A stretch of 64,000 nt of DNA from Myxococcales bacterium. Lineage in GTDB: Bacteria; Myxococcota_A; Bradymonadia; UBA7976; UBA1532. The notes under the pieces are model-generated. The model did not search any database, had not been told where the DNA came from, and saw nothing but the letters and a program-made list of their open reading frames with translations. Shown in pieces: positions 62,762-64,000 of this stretch. The DNA lies in the NCBI GenBank assembly GCA_020633465.1, contig JACKDN010000019.1, positions 104,136 to 168,135 on the forward strand, in the 5' to 3' direction. Position numbers and translations under genes: made by a program. Numbering within the stretch: position 1 is the first letter of the stretch; each line of letters begins with the position of its first letter.

Positions 62762-64000
62762 ACCGCGCGTCGCTCCGCCGCTGGTGCAGCGCGCCCGAGT
62801 CGGCGGCCCTGGTGCAGGCCAACCGCCACGGCACGCGCACCCTGCTCGACGCCATGGTGCGCCTGTTGCCGATCGTCAGCCTGACCTTCGGCCTCCGCCC
62901 CGAGGCGCGCTTCGCGCTGCTGGTGCCGGTGACGGTCGTGATGACGGCGCTGCTGTACGGCCTGGCGCGCCTGGCGCGGGCCGAGGCCGATCGGTCCGCG
63001 TGGCTGATGCAGGGCATGGTGCTGGTGGTGAACACCGGCTCGGCGGTGCTCGACGGGCACTTCGGCACGTACGTCGAGAACGACATGCTGGCGTTCGTGG
63101 TGGCGCTGGTGCCGGTCGGGTTCATGGCGCCGCGGCCGCTGCACGGGCTGCTGTTGGGCCTGCAGGCGGGGGTCGTCGTCGGGGTCGGCCACGCCGTCGC
63201 GGGCACCGTGGCGGCGCCGGGCCACAGCGGTGTCGCGGGCATGGCCCTCGGCGTGGGGATGATCGCGCTGTTCGCCGGGCGGCGGCAGCGGCGGGTGTTC
63301 GCGCGCCTGGCCGACGCGCACGAGCGGCTGCTGGCGGCCGATCGGCTGGCCCAGATCGGGCGCCGCGCCGCGACCATCGCGCACGACCTGAAGACCCCGC
63401 TGGCGGCGGCGCGCAACGCGTTGGCCGAGCAGCGAGCCTTGGTCGACGAGCTGCGCCGGAGCGTCGGCCACCCGCAGATCACCGACGACGATCTGCGGGC
63501 CATCGCGTCCGATCTGGGGCGGCAGGTCGAGCGCGCCGACGAGCTGGTCGAGCGCACGACGCGGTACGTCCACGGGCTGCGGGATCGGACGCGGCGGCTG
63601 GGCGAGGCGGGTGGGGTCGAGGACTTCGGGGTGACGGCGCGGATCGAGGCCGTCGTGCAGATGGTGGGGCACCGAGCCAAGGCGGCCGGCCTGTCCGTGC
63701 AGGTCGACGTCCAGCCGGCGGATCTGACGCTGCGCGGCGACGCGGGGCAGTTCGACCAGGTGGTGACCAACCTGATCGACAACGCGATCAACGCGTGCGG
63801 TGAGCACGGCGTCGGGGGCTGCGTGCGGATCACCGCGCGGGACGACGGCGCCGAGGGCGCGCGCCTGGTGGTCGAGGACGACGGGCCGGGCGTGCCGGTC
63901 GAGCTGCGCGAGACGATCTTCGAGCCGCTGTTCACCCGCCGGCCCAGCGGCGAGGGCACCGGCCTGGGGCTGTCCATCTGCCGCGACCTGATGCGCAGCG
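62758..64000 (+). CDS. Membrane sensor histidine kinase (cut by window end)
   Basis: The first 414 residues are visible. The N-terminal half has about five to six hydrophobic helices (MVRLLPIVSLTFGL, LLVPVTVVMTALLYGLARL, AFVVALVPVGFMAPRPLHGL, VAGMALGVGMIALFAG) and no obvious extracellular sensor domain. A dimerisation helix carries the phospho-accepting His in ATIAHDLKTPLAAARN. The ATPase domain has the N box TNLIDNAINACGEHG, G1 VEDDGPGVP and G2 GTGLGLSIC. It is read from the ATGA overlap with the GGDEF regulator gene, its likely partner. The stop lies beyond the window. Confidence 0.93.
   Translation, partial: MNRASLRRWCSAPESAALVQANRHGTRTLLDAMVRLLPIVSLTFGLRPEARFALLVPVTVVMTALLYGLARLARAEADRSAWLMQGMVLVVNTGSAVLDGHFGTYVENDMLAFVVALVPVGFMAPRPLHGLLLGLQAGVVVGVGHAVAGTVAAPGHSGVAGMALGVGMIALFAGRRQRRVFARLADAHERLLAADRLAQIGRRAATIAHDLKTPLAAARNALAEQRALVDELRRSVGHPQITDDDLRAIASDLGRQVERADELVERTTRYVHGLRDRTRRLGEAGGVEDFGVTARIEAVVQMVGHRAKAAGLSVQVDVQPADLTLRGDAGQFDQVVTNLIDNAINACGEHGVGGCVRITARDDGAEGARLVVEDDGPGVPVELRETIFEPLFTRRPSGEGTGLGLSICRDLMRS

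Overview
The window is very GC-rich and looks like Myxococcota (deltaproteobacterial-type) chromosome. The signs are a Ser/Thr kinase of the two-component-free type, TPR-PEGA proteins, MopE-like Asp/Cys motifs, a MYXO-CTERM-like sorting tail, and about a dozen lipoproteins with long Gly-Gly-x-Pro or Asp-Ala linkers. No rRNA, tRNA, insertion sequence, prophage or CRISPR array was seen. Coding density is very high; the longest gap is 15978-16188 (211 bp), so no stretch over 300 bp lacks a gene.

Layout. 1-4078: end of an RND adaptor plus a long RND pump with extra membrane helices. 4092-11447 (minus): an operon-like run of an outer-membrane barrel, a large lipoprotein hydrolase with calcium-type loops, a small HMA domain protein, a Ser/Thr kinase with a defective ATPase domain, and a small lipoprotein. 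11534-15977: M17 aminopeptidase, M74 murein endopeptidase, lipase-like lipoprotein. 16189-26043: a giant secreted thrombospondin-type-3 (TSP3) repeat protein locus, cut into three reading frames by indels. 26054-36162: winged-helix YcaQ-like protein, two lipoproteins, AstB, a DUF432-MscS pair, a copper monooxygenase-like lipoprotein, an M24 peptidase. 36164-49715 (minus): a giant lipoprotein (MopE motifs, FGE-like domain, LamG domains) with a TPR-PEGA partner, an alpha/beta hydrolase plus porin pair, a PHB-depolymerase-type esterase coupled to a lipoprotein, and a small unknown gene. 49786-53985: lamin-tail lipoprotein, outer-membrane barrel and PHP-domain lipoprotein. 54091-57973: VapBC, cupin, VOC protein, ALDH7 dehydrogenase, DUF2239. 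58084-64000: Cys-rich lipoprotein, ATP-dependent DNA ligase, GGDEF response regulator and histidine kinase (cut by the window end).

How it fits together (inference): about one third of the genes make exported or surface-anchored proteins. Calcium-type Asp loops recur in the TSP3 giant, the hydrolase lipoprotein and the MopE-motif lipoproteins, pointing to an elaborate cell-surface and secreted exoproteome. The most unusual locus is the TSP3 giant, about 3,280 residues once its frames are joined, with 498-bp super-repeats.

Sequence quality: at least four genes carry frameshifts that one added G or C (or one removed base) would repair, each inside a repeat or homopolymer. Translational overlaps support the repaired frames. 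I therefore read these as probable assembly errors, not decay, but raw reads would be needed to prove it.
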